From NCBI GenBank assembly GCA_002317595.1, contig DCHL01000129.1, positions 67,908 to 96,815 of the forward strand: 28,908 nt of DNA. Direction: 5' to 3'. This stretch comes from Lachnospiraceae bacterium UBA1753 (lineage in GTDB: Bacteria > Bacillota > Clostridia > Lachnospirales > Lachnospiraceae). The notes beneath the pieces were generated by a model. It saw only the letters and a program-made list of their open reading frames with translations, was not told the origin of the DNA and did no database searches. Below, piece by piece: positions 6,143 through 15,520 of the stretch (position 1 is its first letter; each line of letters begins with the position of its first letter). A program made the position numbers and the translations under genes.

Positions 6143-6328
6143 ATGGCAAAGTGTTCAGTATGCGGCAAGGGCGTTCATTTTGGAAATAACGTCAGCCATT
6201 CTCATAGAAGATCAAACCACATCTGGAAGTCCAACATTAAGAAGGTTAAGATTAGTGTTAATGGAACTCCTTCAAGACAGTATGTGTGCACCGGATGTCT
6301 TCGTTCCGGTAAGGTTGAGCGTGCTTAA
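6143..6328 (+). CDS. rpmB: 50S ribosomal protein L28, zinc-binding form
   Basis: A 61-residue basic protein with the L28 N-terminal sequence MAKCSVCGKGVHFGNNVSHS. It has two CxxC pairs (C4/C7 and C49/C52), the zinc-ribbon form of L28, as opposed to the cysteine-free form that some bacteria express under zinc limitation. It binds 23S rRNA in the large subunit. The AAGGAGG binding site (6130-6136) is 6 nt before the ATG. It is monocistronic between its own promoter and terminator and precedes asp23-fakA-recG, a gene order common in Firmicutes. Confidence 0.97.
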   Translation: MAKCSVCGKGVHFGNNVSHSHRRSNHIWKSNIKKVKISVNGTPSRQYVCTGCLRSGKVERA

Positions 6329-6351
6329 TGCCCAATTAATTTGATTTAAGT

Positions 6352-6384
6352 GGCCTCGAATCCGAATGGGTTTGAGGTCTTTTT
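6352..6384 (+). terminator. Terminator after rpmB
   Basis: GGCCTCGAATCC (6352-6363) pairs with GGGTTTGAGGTC (6368-6379) over a GAAT loop, using three wobble pairs, followed by TTTTT. It separates rpmB from the asp23-fakA unit. Confidence 0.85.
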
Positions 6385-6392
6385 CTTTGTGC

Positions 6393-6421
6393 TTTTCATA
6401 TTGATAAAAAAAGAGTATAAT
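6393..6421 (+). promoter_or_regulatory. Promoter of asp23-fakA
   Basis: TTTTCA (6393-6398), a 17-nt spacer and a perfect TATAAT (6416-6421). A weak inverted repeat GTTAC/GTAAC (6422-6446) covers the expected start site. The transcript would have a leader of about 40 nt with GGAGG before the asp23 ATG. Confidence 0.7.
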
Positions 6422-6465
6422 GTTACAAAGTATGCATTTTAGTAACATCCGAAGGAGGTTTCCAT

Positions 6466-6822
6466 ATGAAGGGAAGAATGACCACCCAGCTTGGTGATAT
6501 TGTAATTGATCCTGATGTTATTGCTCAGTATGCCGGATCTGAAGCGATGGAGTGCTTTGGTATTGTCGGAATGGCTGCAGTCAGTATGAAGGATGGCCTT
6601 GTAAGACTTCTGAAAAAAGAAAGTATTACAAGAGGAATTAATGTAACGGTTAAGGATAACAAGCTTACGCTCGACTTCCACGTTATTGTTGCTTATGGAG
6701 TAAGCATTCTTGCGGTTGCTGACAATCTCCGTGATAATGTTACATATAAGGTTGAAGAGTTCACCGGACTTGAGATTGAGAAGATCAATGTCTATGTCGA
6801 AGGTGTCCGTGTCATTGATTGA
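6466..6822 (+). CDS. Asp23/Gls24 family protein (YloU-like)
   Basis: A 118-residue protein of the Asp23/Gls24 (DUF322) family, recognised from IVIDPDVIAQYAGSEAMECFGIVGMAA and later VKDNKLTLDFHVIVAYGVSI with the C-terminal EFTGLEIEKINVYVEGVRV, here described in parts. Members are envelope- or alkaline-stress-associated proteins without a defined enzyme activity. Placement just ahead of fakA matches yloU-yloV of Bacillus. The AAGGAGG-like site lies before the ATG, and the stop is 15 nt before the TTG of fakA, with GGAGG in that gap. Confidence 0.92.
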   Translation: MKGRMTTQLGDIVIDPDVIAQYAGSEAMECFGIVGMAAVSMKDGLVRLLKKESITRGINVTVKDNKLTLDFHVIVAYGVSILAVADNLRDNVTYKVEEFTGLEIEKINVYVEGVRVID

Positions 6823-6837
6823 TAGGAGGAAGGGATT

Positions 6838-8556
6838 TTGTCTACCAAAACACTTGACGCTGCAATGATTTCCAAAATGTTCCTTGCAGGTGCTCACAAT
6901 CTCAATGCCACAAAAGAGTGGATTAATGAACTTAATGTATTTCCCGTTCCTGATGGGGATACAGGAACCAATATGACAATGACTATCCTGGCGGCTGCTA
7001 AGGAAGTGAAGACAGTAGAGGATGATAATGATGTTCAAGCAGTTTGCAAGGCGATTTCATCTGGCTCGCTTCGTGGTGCAAGGGGTAATTCCGGTGTAAT
7101 TTTAAGCCAGCTTCTCAGAGGCTTCACTAAGGTGATTAAAGAGGCTGAGGTTATTGATGCACCGACAATCGCCCTTTCCTTTAATAAGGCTGTTGAGACT
7201 GCATACAAGGCGGTAATGAAGCCTAAGGAGGGAACAATCCTCACAGTTGCAAGAGGTATGGCTGAGAAGGCTTCTGAGACCTGCGAGTCAGAGATAGAAT
7301 TTTCTGACTTCCTTGCGGGAATAATTGAACATGGAGAGTATGTCCTCTCTCAGACGCCTGAGATGCTTCCTGTATTAAAGCAGGCTGGAGTTGTTGATTC
7401 CGGCGGCCAGGGCCTTATGCAGGTCATGAAGGGTGCGCTTGATTTCTATAATGGAAAGATTAAGGAAGAGGATTTTGTACTCGACCTTAATGCTGGCTCT
7501 GCCAATGAGAGCGCTCAGGTTTCAAGGAATGAATTTGAGGGAGAAGCTGATATCAAATTTGGCTACTGTACCGAATTCATCATTATGCTTGATAAGATTT
7601 TCAATGCAAAGGCTGAGAAGGATTTCAAGAGTTTCCTTGAGTCCATCGGAGATTCCATTGTATGTGTTGCTGACGATGATGTTGTCAAGGTGCACGTACA
7701 TACCAACGACCCAGGCCTTGCAATCCAGCGTGCGCTTAAGTATGGTCAGCTCTCTAATATGAAGATTGATAATATGCGCCTTGAGCATCATGAGCGCGTT
7801 CTTAAGAGCGAAGAACTTAAGGCTGCAGGCGTCAAAGCAGTAGCTGGCGATAATACTTCTGATGCTGAAGCCGCTGCTATCGAACCTGAAGAGAAGAAAC
7901 CCTTTGGTTTCCTCGCGGTTTCAGTAGGTGATGGACTTGATGAGATATTCAAGGGACTCGGAGTTGACTATATCATTCCTGGCGGCCAGACAATGAATCC
8001 GTCGACAGAGGATGTCCTTAATGCCATGGACAAGGTTAATGCTGAGGTTGTATATATCCTGCCCAACAATAAGAACATTATTCTTGCGGCCAATCAGGCG
8101 AGGGATCTCACAACTGATAAGAAGGTTGTGGTAATTCCTACCAAGACAGTACCTCAGGGTATTACAGCACTCATTTCATTCCTTCCAGAGGGAACTCCTG
8201 AGGAGAACGAGGAAGCGATGACGGAGGCCATCGGAGCTGTTAAGACAGGACAGGTTACCTACGCTGTCAGAGATACCGTCATTGATGAGAAGGAAATCAG
8301 ACAGGGCAATATAATGGGTATCGGAGATAAGACAATTCTTGCGGTTGGTGAGGATATCAATGATACCACCCTTGAGATGATTGCAGAGATGGTTGATGAT
8401 GAGAGTTCTCTTATAAGCGTCTACTTCGGAACTGAGATTGACGAGGAGACAGCAGGTGCACTTGAGACGAAGATTGGTGAGAAGTATTCTGATCTTGATC
8501 TTGAAATTCAGAGTGGCGGACAGCCGATTTACTACTATATTGTATCAGTGGAGTAA
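6838..8556 (+). CDS. fakA: Fatty acid kinase FakA (DAK phosphatase-domain protein, YloV)
   Basis: The 572-residue product has an N-terminal Dak2/DhaL-type nucleotide-binding domain with the motif NVFPVPDGDTGTNMT (acidic residues D39 and D41 bind Mg-ATP), then a middle domain and a C-terminal DegV-like/DAK1_2-type region. FakA phosphorylates FakB-bound fatty acids, feeding exogenous fatty acids into phospholipid synthesis. No FakB (DegV) gene is in the window. The start is the TTG at 6838, set by TAGGAGGA at 6823-6830; no in-frame ATG lies nearer. It is co-transcribed with the Asp23-family gene and closed by a terminator before recG. The length is close to the usual 550. Confidence 0.93.
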   Translation: MSTKTLDAAMISKMFLAGAHNLNATKEWINELNVFPVPDGDTGTNMTMTILAAAKEVKTVEDDNDVQAVCKAISSGSLRGARGNSGVILSQLLRGFTKVIKEAEVIDAPTIALSFNKAVETAYKAVMKPKEGTILTVARGMAEKASETCESEIEFSDFLAGIIEHGEYVLSQTPEMLPVLKQAGVVDSGGQGLMQVMKGALDFYNGKIKEEDFVLDLNAGSANESAQVSRNEFEGEADIKFGYCTEFIIMLDKIFNAKAEKDFKSFLESIGDSIVCVADDDVVKVHVHTNDPGLAIQRALKYGQLSNMKIDNMRLEHHERVLKSEELKAAGVKAVAGDNTSDAEAAAIEPEEKKPFGFLAVSVGDGLDEIFKGLGVDYIIPGGQTMNPSTEDVLNAMDKVNAEVVYILPNNKNIILAANQARDLTTDKKVVVIPTKTVPQGITALISFLPEGTPEENEEAMTEAIGAVKTGQVTYAVRDTVIDEKEIRQGNIMGIGDKTILAVGEDINDTTLEMIAEMVDDESSLISVYFGTEIDEETAGALETKIGEKYSDLDLEIQSGGQPIYYYIVSVE

Positions 8557-8572
8557 TTTACTTTGACTGACA

Positions 8573-8604
8573 GGGACTGTGGCGAAGTGCGCAGTCCCTT
8601 TTTT
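8573..8604 (+). terminator. Terminator-like hairpin between fakA and recG
   Basis: GGGACTG (8573-8579) pairs with CAGTCCC (8592-8598), with a possible inner GC/GC pair, followed by six Ts. Only 30 nt remain before the recG ATG and no promoter was seen there, so recG probably depends on readthrough. Confidence 0.85.
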
Positions 8605-8634
8605 AGCAGGAAGAACAGGGGATTGTAGCAGAGA

Positions 8635-10707
8635 ATGACTGGTAGTGCAGACATTACACAACTTAATGGAGTAGGCGAGAGCAAGGCGAAGATATTGCAT
8701 CGTCTTGGCATTTTTACAGTGTATGACCTTATCACGTATTATCCGCGTGACTATGAGCATTGCAGTGAGATTGCACCAATAAGCCGCGCTGAAGATTATT
8801 TTTCTTCAGGCGACCAGATTATTGTCCGGGTAAAAATTAAATCAGAGCCAGTTCTTCGGTACACTGGGCGGTATAAAATACTCAACTGTATTGCAGGCGA
8901 CGAAACCGGCAACATTGAAATGCAATGGTTCGGGGCGGTTTATCTAAAAAAAATTCTTAAGGTTGGTACTACTCATATTTTTAAAGGGACGGTAAAAAAG
9001 CGTGGTATGACACTTTATATCTCCCAGGCAAAGCAGATTAGTGAGGCTGATTATGCCAAGATATCCGGGACATTACAGCCAATTTATGTGCTTACCAAAG
9101 GGATTACCAGTCAGGCTATAGCAAAACTTGTCCATCAGGCACTTACAGAGCTTCCGCGTGAGAAGGATGTCGTTCTCGATGAACTTAATAAGTGGGGCGG
9201 ATTTGGAAGTGAAGAGGTGATTCCCTTTTATGATGCGCTCATGGGAGTTCATTTCCCGACAGACATGGACAGTGTCCTAAAGGCAAGGTGGAGACTTGTA
9301 TTCAATGAATTCCTTGCCTTCATACTTAATGTGAGACGGCTTAAGGGGAGTGATGGCCGTGAGAAAAATTCGGCACCGATGATTGAAGTCTCAGCGACAA
9401 ACAGGATACTTGAGTCGCTTCCGTACAGTCTTACAAATGCGCAGCTTCGGACATTTAAGGAAATACTTTCGGATATCGGCGGTGAATTCACCATGAACAG
9501 GCTCGTTCAGGGAGATGTGGGTTCCGGCAAGACGATTGTTGCCTTCCTGGCACTTGTAACCGCAGCAATGAATGGTTATCAGGCAGCACTGATGGCGCCT
9601 ACTGAGGTGCTTGCAAGGCAGCATTTTGAAGAACTCAGGGATATGGTCAGACGCCTTCATTTTGACGATGTCGTACCAGTGTTTCTCACTGGTTCTGTAA
9701 GTGCGAAAGAAAAACGCGAGATTAAGGAACAGCTCTTATCTGGCAAGGCTAATATCGTGCTTGGAACTCATGCCGTTATTCAGGATGATGTCCAGTTCAA
9801 AAAATTAGGCCTCGTAATCACGGATGAGCAGCACAGATTTGGCGTAAGGCAGAGAGCAAAACTATCAAATGCAAATACTGATGAGAAAGAACTCAGCATT
9901 CATCCGCATACGCTGGTAATGAGTGCGACCCCCATTCCCAGGACACTTGCAATCATTATATATGGAGACCTTGATATTTCGCTGATTGATGAACTCCCTG
10001 CAACAAGACTTCCGATTAAGAACTGTGTAGTTGGACCGAATTACAGACCATCGGCCTACAAGTTCATACGTACTCAGGTTACAGAAGGACGACAGGCGCT
10101 TGTGGTATGTCCCATGGTTGAAGAGTCAGAGGGACTTGATGCGGAGAATGTAATAGACTATTCGAAGCGTCTTAAGGAAGAGCTGCCGGATAGTTTTGTC
10201 ATTGAATACCTTCATGGGAAAATGAAGCCGAAGGACAAGAATTTCATTATGGAGAGATTTGCTTCAGGAGAAATAGATGTTCTTGTTTCCACAACTGTAA
10301 TCGAGGTGGGTATTAATGTACCCAACACCACTGTTATGATGGTGGAAAACTCAGAGCGCTTCGGCCTGGCGCAGCTTCATCAGTTAAGAGGAAGAGTCGG
10401 ACGAGGGATTCATCAGTCCTACTGCATATTTATGTGTGGAAGCGAAAATAAGGATGTGCACAAGAGACTTGACATACTAAATAAGTCAAACGATGGTTTC
10501 AAGATTGCCGAGGAGGACCTTAAGCAGCGCGGACCGGGTGATGTGTTTGGTGTCAGACAGTCGGGTGAGATGTATTTTAAGATTGGAGATATATATGCCG
10601 ATTCTGCAACGCTTAAGCTGGCATCTGAGTTTGCGGATTTCATTCTGAAAAATGGAAGCGCAGAGATAATTGCGTCACTTGAAAGTAAATTGCAACCTGT
10701 GATATAA
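8635..10707 (+). CDS. recG: ATP-dependent DNA helicase RecG
   Basis: The 690-residue product has the RecG order of domains: an N-terminal wedge/OB region (about 1-200, with GDQIIVRVKI and GNIEMQWFG), then helicase lobe 1 with Walker A GDVGSGKT (293-300) and the DEQH box (397-400) followed by RFGVRQRAKL, then SATPIPRT, and lobe 2 with VIEVGINVPN and QLRGRVGRG. RecG remodels stalled forks and Holliday junctions. The length is normal. The ATG has only a weak upstream AGGGG at longer than usual spacing. It lies directly after a terminator-like hairpin. The 3' end carries the promoter of the next gene. Confidence 0.96.
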   Translation: MTGSADITQLNGVGESKAKILHRLGIFTVYDLITYYPRDYEHCSEIAPISRAEDYFSSGDQIIVRVKIKSEPVLRYTGRYKILNCIAGDETGNIEMQWFGAVYLKKILKVGTTHIFKGTVKKRGMTLYISQAKQISEADYAKISGTLQPIYVLTKGITSQAIAKLVHQALTELPREKDVVLDELNKWGGFGSEEVIPFYDALMGVHFPTDMDSVLKARWRLVFNEFLAFILNVRRLKGSDGREKNSAPMIEVSATNRILESLPYSLTNAQLRTFKEILSDIGGEFTMNRLVQGDVGSGKTIVAFLALVTAAMNGYQAALMAPTEVLARQHFEELRDMVRRLHFDDVVPVFLTGSVSAKEKREIKEQLLSGKANIVLGTHAVIQDDVQFKKLGLVITDEQHRFGVRQRAKLSNANTDEKELSIHPHTLVMSATPIPRTLAIIIYGDLDISLIDELPATRLPIKNCVVGPNYRPSAYKFIRTQVTEGRQALVVCPMVEESEGLDAENVIDYSKRLKEELPDSFVIEYLHGKMKPKDKNFIMERFASGEIDVLVSTTVIEVGINVPNTTVMMVENSERFGLAQLHQLRGRVGRGIHQSYCIFMCGSENKDVHKRLDILNKSNDGFKIAEEDLKQRGPGDVFGVRQSGEMYFKIGDIYADSATLKLASEFADFILKNGSAEIIASLESKLQPVI

Positions 10708-10708
10708 T
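10679..10708 (+). promoter_or_regulatory. Promoter of the topoisomerase pair, inside the end of recG
   Basis: TTGAAA (10679-10684), an 18-nt spacer and a perfect TATAAT (10703-10708) overlap the last codons and stop of recG. Transcription would start near 10715, about 40 nt before the start codon. Confidence 0.7.
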
Positions 10709-10753
10709 GCAGACGTTATGCAAAACATTTGTTCGATAAAGGATTGATTTTTT

Positions 10754-12676
10754 ATGGGTAAGAAAGAAGAATATGGTGCGAGTTCCATTACTGTCCTCGA
10801 GGGACTTGAGGCGGTAAGACGCAGACCTGGAATGTATATTGGTTCTGTTACTACTAAAGGACTCAACCACCTGATATATGAGATTGTCGACAATTCTGTT
10901 GACGAGCACCTGGCTGGGTACTGTGACAGTATCTGGGTAACTCTCGAGGCAGATGGCTCTGCTACAATTTCTGACAACGGACGAGGCATCCCGGTTGGTA
11001 TGCACGAAAAGGGAATGAGTGCGGAAAGACTAGTATTTACTACTCTTCATGCGGGTGGTAAATTTGATGACTCGGCTTACAAGACCTCCGGTGGTCTGCA
11101 TGGAGTAGGTTCATCTGTTGTTAATGCGCTCTCGACATATCTTGACATTGAAGTTAAGAGAGAAGGGTATATCCACCACGACCACTATGAGCGTGGAATT
11201 CCGACCATTGATCTTATTGATGGTCTTCTTCCTACGCTTGGCAGGACGAAGGAGACAGGTACAAAGATTAATTTTTTACCCGACCCTGAGATATTCGAAA
11301 AGACAAGGTTCAGGGAGGATGAGGTGAAGTCCAGGCTTCACGAGACTGCGTACCTGAATCCCTCGCTCACTATACATTATAAGGATAACAGAGGGCCTCT
11401 TATCGAGGAGGAGACCTTCCATGAGCCCGATGGACTTATCGGCTTCGTCAAGGCGATGAACGAAAAGAAGGAAGCCATTACTCCTGTCATCTATTTCAGC
11501 GGTGAGTCTGATGGAATTAAGGTGGAGTGTGCTTTCCAGTATGTGAATGAGTTCCATGAGAATGTGCTTGGTTTCTGTAATAACATCTACAATGCAGAGG
11601 GTGGTACACACCTTACAGGCTTTAAGACTCAGTTCACCACCACAATCAACAGCTATGCCAGGGATATTGGAAACCTCAAGGAGAAGGATGCAAATTACAA
11701 TGGTGCGGACATCAGAAATGGTATGACTGCTGTTGTATCAATTAAGCACCCTGACCCCAGATTTGAGGGTCAGACGAAGACCAAGCTTGACAACCAGGAT
11801 GCATCAAAATCTGTGGCCAAGGTAACTGGCGATGAGATTGTCAGGTATTTTGACAGGAATCTTGAGGAACTCAAGGCCGTTATTTCATGCGCTGAGAAGG
11901 CTGCCAAGATAAGAAAGAGTGAGGAGAAGGCCAAGACCAACATGCTGCAGAAGCAGAAATACTCCTTCGACTCCAATGGTAAGCTTGCAAACTGTGAATC
12001 AAGAGATGCATCAAAGTGTGAGATTTTCATAGTCGAGGGAGATTCGGCCGGTGGTTCAGCTAAGACTGCAAGGGACAGAATGTACCAGGCCATCCTTCCA
12101 ATCAGAGGTAAGATTCTCAACGTTGAGAAGGCGTCAATTGATAAGGTTCTTGCCAATGCTGAAATTAAGACGATGATTAACTCCTTTGGCTGTGGCTTCT
12201 CAGAGGGATATGGCAACGACTTTGACATTACAAAGCTCAGATATGACAAGATTATCATTATGGCCGATGCGGACGTTGATGGTGCTCATATTTCCACACT
12301 TCTGCTTACACTGTTTTACCGATTCATGCCAGAACTTATTTTTGAAGGTCATGTATATCTTGCAATGCCGCCGCTCTATAAGGCGATGCCTTCAAAGGGT
12401 GAGGAGGAATACCTCTATGATGACAAGGCTCTTGCTGATTACAGGAAGCGCCACACGGGTAAGTTCACCCTTCAGAGATACAAAGGTCTTGGTGAGATGG
12501 ATGCCCAGCAGCTTTGGGAGACCACTCTTAATCCTGAGACAAGAATACTTAAGAGGATTGAGATTGAGGATGCCCGCATGGCATCTGCAACTACAGAGGT
12601 GCTGATGGGTAATGACGTCCTCCCCAGGAAGGATTTCATCTACAGCCATGCGAATGAAGCTGAACTTGATTTTTAA
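10754..12676 (+). CDS. Type IIA DNA topoisomerase B subunit (GyrB/ParE)
   Basis: The 640-residue ATPase subunit of a type IIA topoisomerase. It has a GHKL domain with EIVDNSVDEHLAG, DNGRGIPVG and GLHGVGSSVVNALS, a transducer, and a TOPRIM domain with EGDSAGGSAK (from about 428) and the metal-binding DADVDG (505-510), ending in LQRYKGLGEMDAQQLWETT. It lacks the large TOPRIM insertion of enterobacterial GyrB. Some motifs (LRGKILNVEKA-like) look more like GyrB than ParE. It pairs with an A subunit 12 nt downstream that lacks a GyrA box, so it may belong to a topoisomerase IV-like second enzyme, the classical gyrase genes being elsewhere. The choice between the two names is unresolved, so no symbol is given. 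Confidence 0.93.
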   Translation: MGKKEEYGASSITVLEGLEAVRRRPGMYIGSVTTKGLNHLIYEIVDNSVDEHLAGYCDSIWVTLEADGSATISDNGRGIPVGMHEKGMSAERLVFTTLHAGGKFDDSAYKTSGGLHGVGSSVVNALSTYLDIEVKREGYIHHDHYERGIPTIDLIDGLLPTLGRTKETGTKINFLPDPEIFEKTRFREDEVKSRLHETAYLNPSLTIHYKDNRGPLIEEETFHEPDGLIGFVKAMNEKKEAITPVIYFSGESDGIKVECAFQYVNEFHENVLGFCNNIYNAEGGTHLTGFKTQFTTTINSYARDIGNLKEKDANYNGADIRNGMTAVVSIKHPDPRFEGQTKTKLDNQDASKSVAKVTGDEIVRYFDRNLEELKAVISCAEKAAKIRKSEEKAKTNMLQKQKYSFDSNGKLANCESRDASKCEIFIVEGDSAGGSAKTARDRMYQAILPIRGKILNVEKASIDKVLANAEIKTMINSFGCGFSEGYGNDFDITKLRYDKIIIMADADVDGAHISTLLLTLFYRFMPELIFEGHVYLAMPPLYKAMPSKGEEEYLYDDKALADYRKRHTGKFTLQRYKGLGEMDAQQLWETTLNPETRILKRIEIEDARMASATTEVLMGNDVLPRKDFIYSHANEAELDF

Positions 12677-12688
12677 TAGGAGTCTGAA

Positions 12689-14953
12689 ATGGCAAGGAAA
12701 ACTACCAGAGAACCGATTGAAGAAAAAATAATCAGAAGCGAGTATTCTGAAGTAATGCAGAAGTCGTACATTGACTATGCAATGAGTGTAATTATATCGA
12801 GAGCCCTTCCGGATGTCCGTGATGGTCTCAAGCCCGTTCAGAGGCGTACACTTTATGATATGTACGAACTCGATATCAAGTATGATAAGCCATACAGGAA
12901 GTGTGCGAGAATTGTCGGTGATACCATGGGTAAATATCATCCCCATGGAGATGCATCGATCTATGATGCGCTTGTTGTAATGAGCCAGGAATTTAAAAAG
13001 GGACTTCCGCTTGTGGATGGACATGGTAACTTCGGATCCATAGAAGGAGACGGAGCTGCTGCCATGCGATATACCGAGGCTCGTCTTGAGAAGGTCACAC
13101 AGGACTGCTTCCTTGCAGACCTTGATAAGGATGTGGTAGACTTCATCCCCAACTTTGACGAGACAGAGAAGGAGCCGTCAGTTCTCCCTGTCAGGGTTCC
13201 AAATCTTCTCATTAATGGTGCGGAGGGTATTGCTGTAGGTATGGCGACAAGCATTCCACCCCATAATGTGGGTGAGATAATTGATGCCATGACAGCCTTT
13301 ATCAAAAATAATGATATTACAACTGAAGAGCTTATGGAGATAGTTCCGGGGCCGGACTTCCCGACTGGCGGAATCGTAATCAACAAGGATGAACTCCTTG
13401 AGATTTACGAAACCGGAGCCGGTAAGATTAAGATTAGAGGTAAGGTTGAAGTGGAAGATGTAAAGGGCGGTAAGCAGCGCCTTGTAATCACTGAGATTCC
13501 TTACACAATGATCGGCGCAGGTATTTCCAAGTTCTTAAACGACGTGGCAGACCTTGTGGATACGAAGAAGACAAATGATATTGTTGATATATCAAATCAG
13601 TCTTCAAAGGAAGGCATCAGGATAGTACTTGAGCTTCGCAAGGATGCTGACCTTAAGAATCTTGAGAATATGCTCTATAAGAAGACCAGACTTGAGGATA
13701 CCTTTGGTGTCAATATGCTTGCAATAGCAGATGGTAAGCCTGAGACCATGGGAATCAGGAAGATTCTTGAGCACTGCGTGGATTTTCAGTTTGAGATTTC
13801 AAACAGGAAGTACACAAATCTTCTGGCCAAGGAGCGGGACAGGCAGGAGATTCAGGAAGGACTCATCGAGGCCTGCGATGTCATCGATCTTATTATTGAG
13901 ATTCTCCGCGGTTCAAAGGATGTTAAGATGGCCAAGGCGTGTCTTACAGAGGGTGTGGCCGATGGAATTAAATTTAAGAATCCTCTTTCCAAGGCTATGG
14001 CGGAACAGCTTAGATTCACACCCAGACAGGCTACTGCAATCCTCGAGATGAGACTGCAGAAGCTTATCGGTCTCGAGATTGATGCCCTTATCAAGGAGCA
14101 TGAAGAGACCATGAAGAAGATTGCGCACTATGAGGACCTTCTCAATAATTACTCTTCAATGTCAAAGCAGATTCTTAAGGAGCTTGCTGAATACAAGAAG
14201 GAATATACAAGAGACAGGCGGACAGTCATTGAGAACAGTGAGGCTGCTGTATATGAGGAGAAGAAGTTTGAGGAAGCTGAAGTGGTATTCCTCATGGACC
14301 GCTTCGGATATGCAAGGACTGTTGAGCCCTCTGTCTATGAGAAAAATAAAGAGGCAGCTGATAAGGAGAACAAGTATATCTTTACCTGCATGAATACTGA
14401 TAAGATTCTTCTCTTTACTGACAAGGGCCAGGTTCATTCAATCAAGGTAAGGGATCTCCCCTGCGGAAAGTTCAGGGACAAGGCGGTTCCGGTTGACAAT
14501 GTAAGTAATTATGATTCCTCTAAGGAGTCAATCGTGCTTGTGCAGGACCTTGCGACAATATCTTTTGCAAAACTGCTCTTTACTACAAAATACGGAATGA
14601 TGAAACACGTATATGGAACAGAGTTTGATGTTGCAAAGAGGACCGTTGCATCTACTAAGCTCAACGACGGCGACGAGCTTGTTTCTGTGGAGATAATCAC
14701 AGAGCAGAGGAATGTAATTCTGAAGACTCACGGCGGATATTTCCTGAGGTTCCTTGTGGACGAGGTGCCTGAGAAGAAGAAGGCGGCTGTAGGAGTGAGA
14801 GCCATCAGGCTTACGGGCAATGACTACGTTGAAAATGTATACTTTACATTGTATAATGACGATACTGCTGTTGAAATAAACGGTAAGTCAGTAGTTCTTA
14901 ATAAAATCAAGCTTCTTAAGCGTGATGCCAAGGGTGTTAAGCCGAAGCTGTAG
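12689..14953 (+). CDS. Type IIA DNA topoisomerase A subunit (ParC-like, no GyrA box)
   Basis: The 754-residue breakage-reunion subunit. It has QRRTLYDMYE, the quinolone-resistance region HPHGDASIYDALV (84-96), and the catalytic Tyr128 in AAMRYTEARL. A coiled-coil and C-terminal beta-pinwheel region follow, with repeats such as FLMDRFGYARTVE, ILLFTDKGQVHSIKVRDLP and VILKTHGGYFLRF. I see no QRRGGRG-type GyrA box, which gyrase needs for wrapping DNA and supercoiling. The protein is also shorter than usual GyrA (over 800). Both points fit topoisomerase IV (ParC), a decatenating enzyme, better than gyrase. The residue matching E. coli GyrA Ser83 is Ala89. It forms an operon with the B subunit and is followed 10 nt later by rsmD. 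Confidence 0.92.
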   Translation: MARKTTREPIEEKIIRSEYSEVMQKSYIDYAMSVIISRALPDVRDGLKPVQRRTLYDMYELDIKYDKPYRKCARIVGDTMGKYHPHGDASIYDALVVMSQEFKKGLPLVDGHGNFGSIEGDGAAAMRYTEARLEKVTQDCFLADLDKDVVDFIPNFDETEKEPSVLPVRVPNLLINGAEGIAVGMATSIPPHNVGEIIDAMTAFIKNNDITTEELMEIVPGPDFPTGGIVINKDELLEIYETGAGKIKIRGKVEVEDVKGGKQRLVITEIPYTMIGAGISKFLNDVADLVDTKKTNDIVDISNQSSKEGIRIVLELRKDADLKNLENMLYKKTRLEDTFGVNMLAIADGKPETMGIRKILEHCVDFQFEISNRKYTNLLAKERDRQEIQEGLIEACDVIDLIIEILRGSKDVKMAKACLTEGVADGIKFKNPLSKAMAEQLRFTPRQATAILEMRLQKLIGLEIDALIKEHEETMKKIAHYEDLLNNYSSMSKQILKELAEYKKEYTRDRRTVIENSEAAVYEEKKFEEAEVVFLMDRFGYARTVEPSVYEKNKEAADKENKYIFTCMNTDKILLFTDKGQVHSIKVRDLPCGKFRDKAVPVDNVSNYDSSKESIVLVQDLATISFAKLLFTTKYGMMKHVYGTEFDVAKRTVASTKLNDGDELVSVEIITEQRNVILKTHGGYFLRFLVDEVPEKKKAAVGVRAIRLTGNDYVENVYFTLYNDDTAVEINGKSVVLNKIKLLKRDAKGVKPKL

Positions 14954-14963
14954 TGGAGATGTG

Positions 14964-15515
14964 ATGAGAGTAATTGCAGGAAGTGCGAGGCGTCTGCTCC
15001 TTAAGACTCCTGAGGGGATGGATACAAGACCTACTCAGGACAGGATAAAAGAGACGCTGTTTAATATGATTCAGGATACTGTTCCAGGGGGACGTTTTCT
15101 TGATTTGTTTGCCGGAAGCGGCGGGATAGGAATTGAAGCCCTTTCAAGAGGCGCCCAGGAGGCTGTCTTTGTTGATTCTGACAGAAGAGCCCAGGAGTGT
15201 ATCAGGGAGAATCTTGAGCATACTCATCTTGCGGACAAGGGAACGCTGATCTGTAGGGATGTGTTTGCAGCAATTCCTGGACTTCTTTCCGGCGACCCTT
15301 ATGATGTTGTCTTTATGGACCCGCCATATGGTAAGGAGTATGAGAAAGCTGTGCTGGAGAGCATTGCCTCTCTTAAGGGTGTGAATGAGGATACACTCAT
15401 TATTATCGAGGCGTCGCTTGATACTGATTTTTCTTATCTTGATTCCTTAGGATATCGACTCATCAAGGAAAAAATATATAAGACAAATAAGCATGTGTTT
15501 GTTGAGAAAGTGTGA
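14964..15515 (+). CDS. rsmD: 16S rRNA (guanine966-N2)-methyltransferase RsmD
   Basis: The 183-residue SAM-dependent methyltransferase has the RsmD N-terminus MRVIAGSARRLLLKTPEG and then TRPTQDRIKETLFNMI, the SAM-binding loop DLFAGSGGIGIEALSRGA (from D47) and the catalytic DPPY (119-122). It methylates 16S rRNA in the 30S assembly. The start at 14964 is preferred because TGGAG lies 5 nt upstream and the protein then begins with the family N-terminus; the open frame extends further upstream into the topoisomerase gene. Its stop overlaps a GTG upstream of coaD, and the two genes are adjacent, as in many Firmicutes. Confidence 0.95.
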   Translation: MRVIAGSARRLLLKTPEGMDTRPTQDRIKETLFNMIQDTVPGGRFLDLFAGSGGIGIEALSRGAQEAVFVDSDRRAQECIRENLEHTHLADKGTLICRDVFAAIPGLLSGDPYDVVFMDPPYGKEYEKAVLESIASLKGVNEDTLIIIEASLDTDFSYLDSLGYRLIKEKIYKTNKHVFVEKV

Positions 15516-15520
15516 GATTA

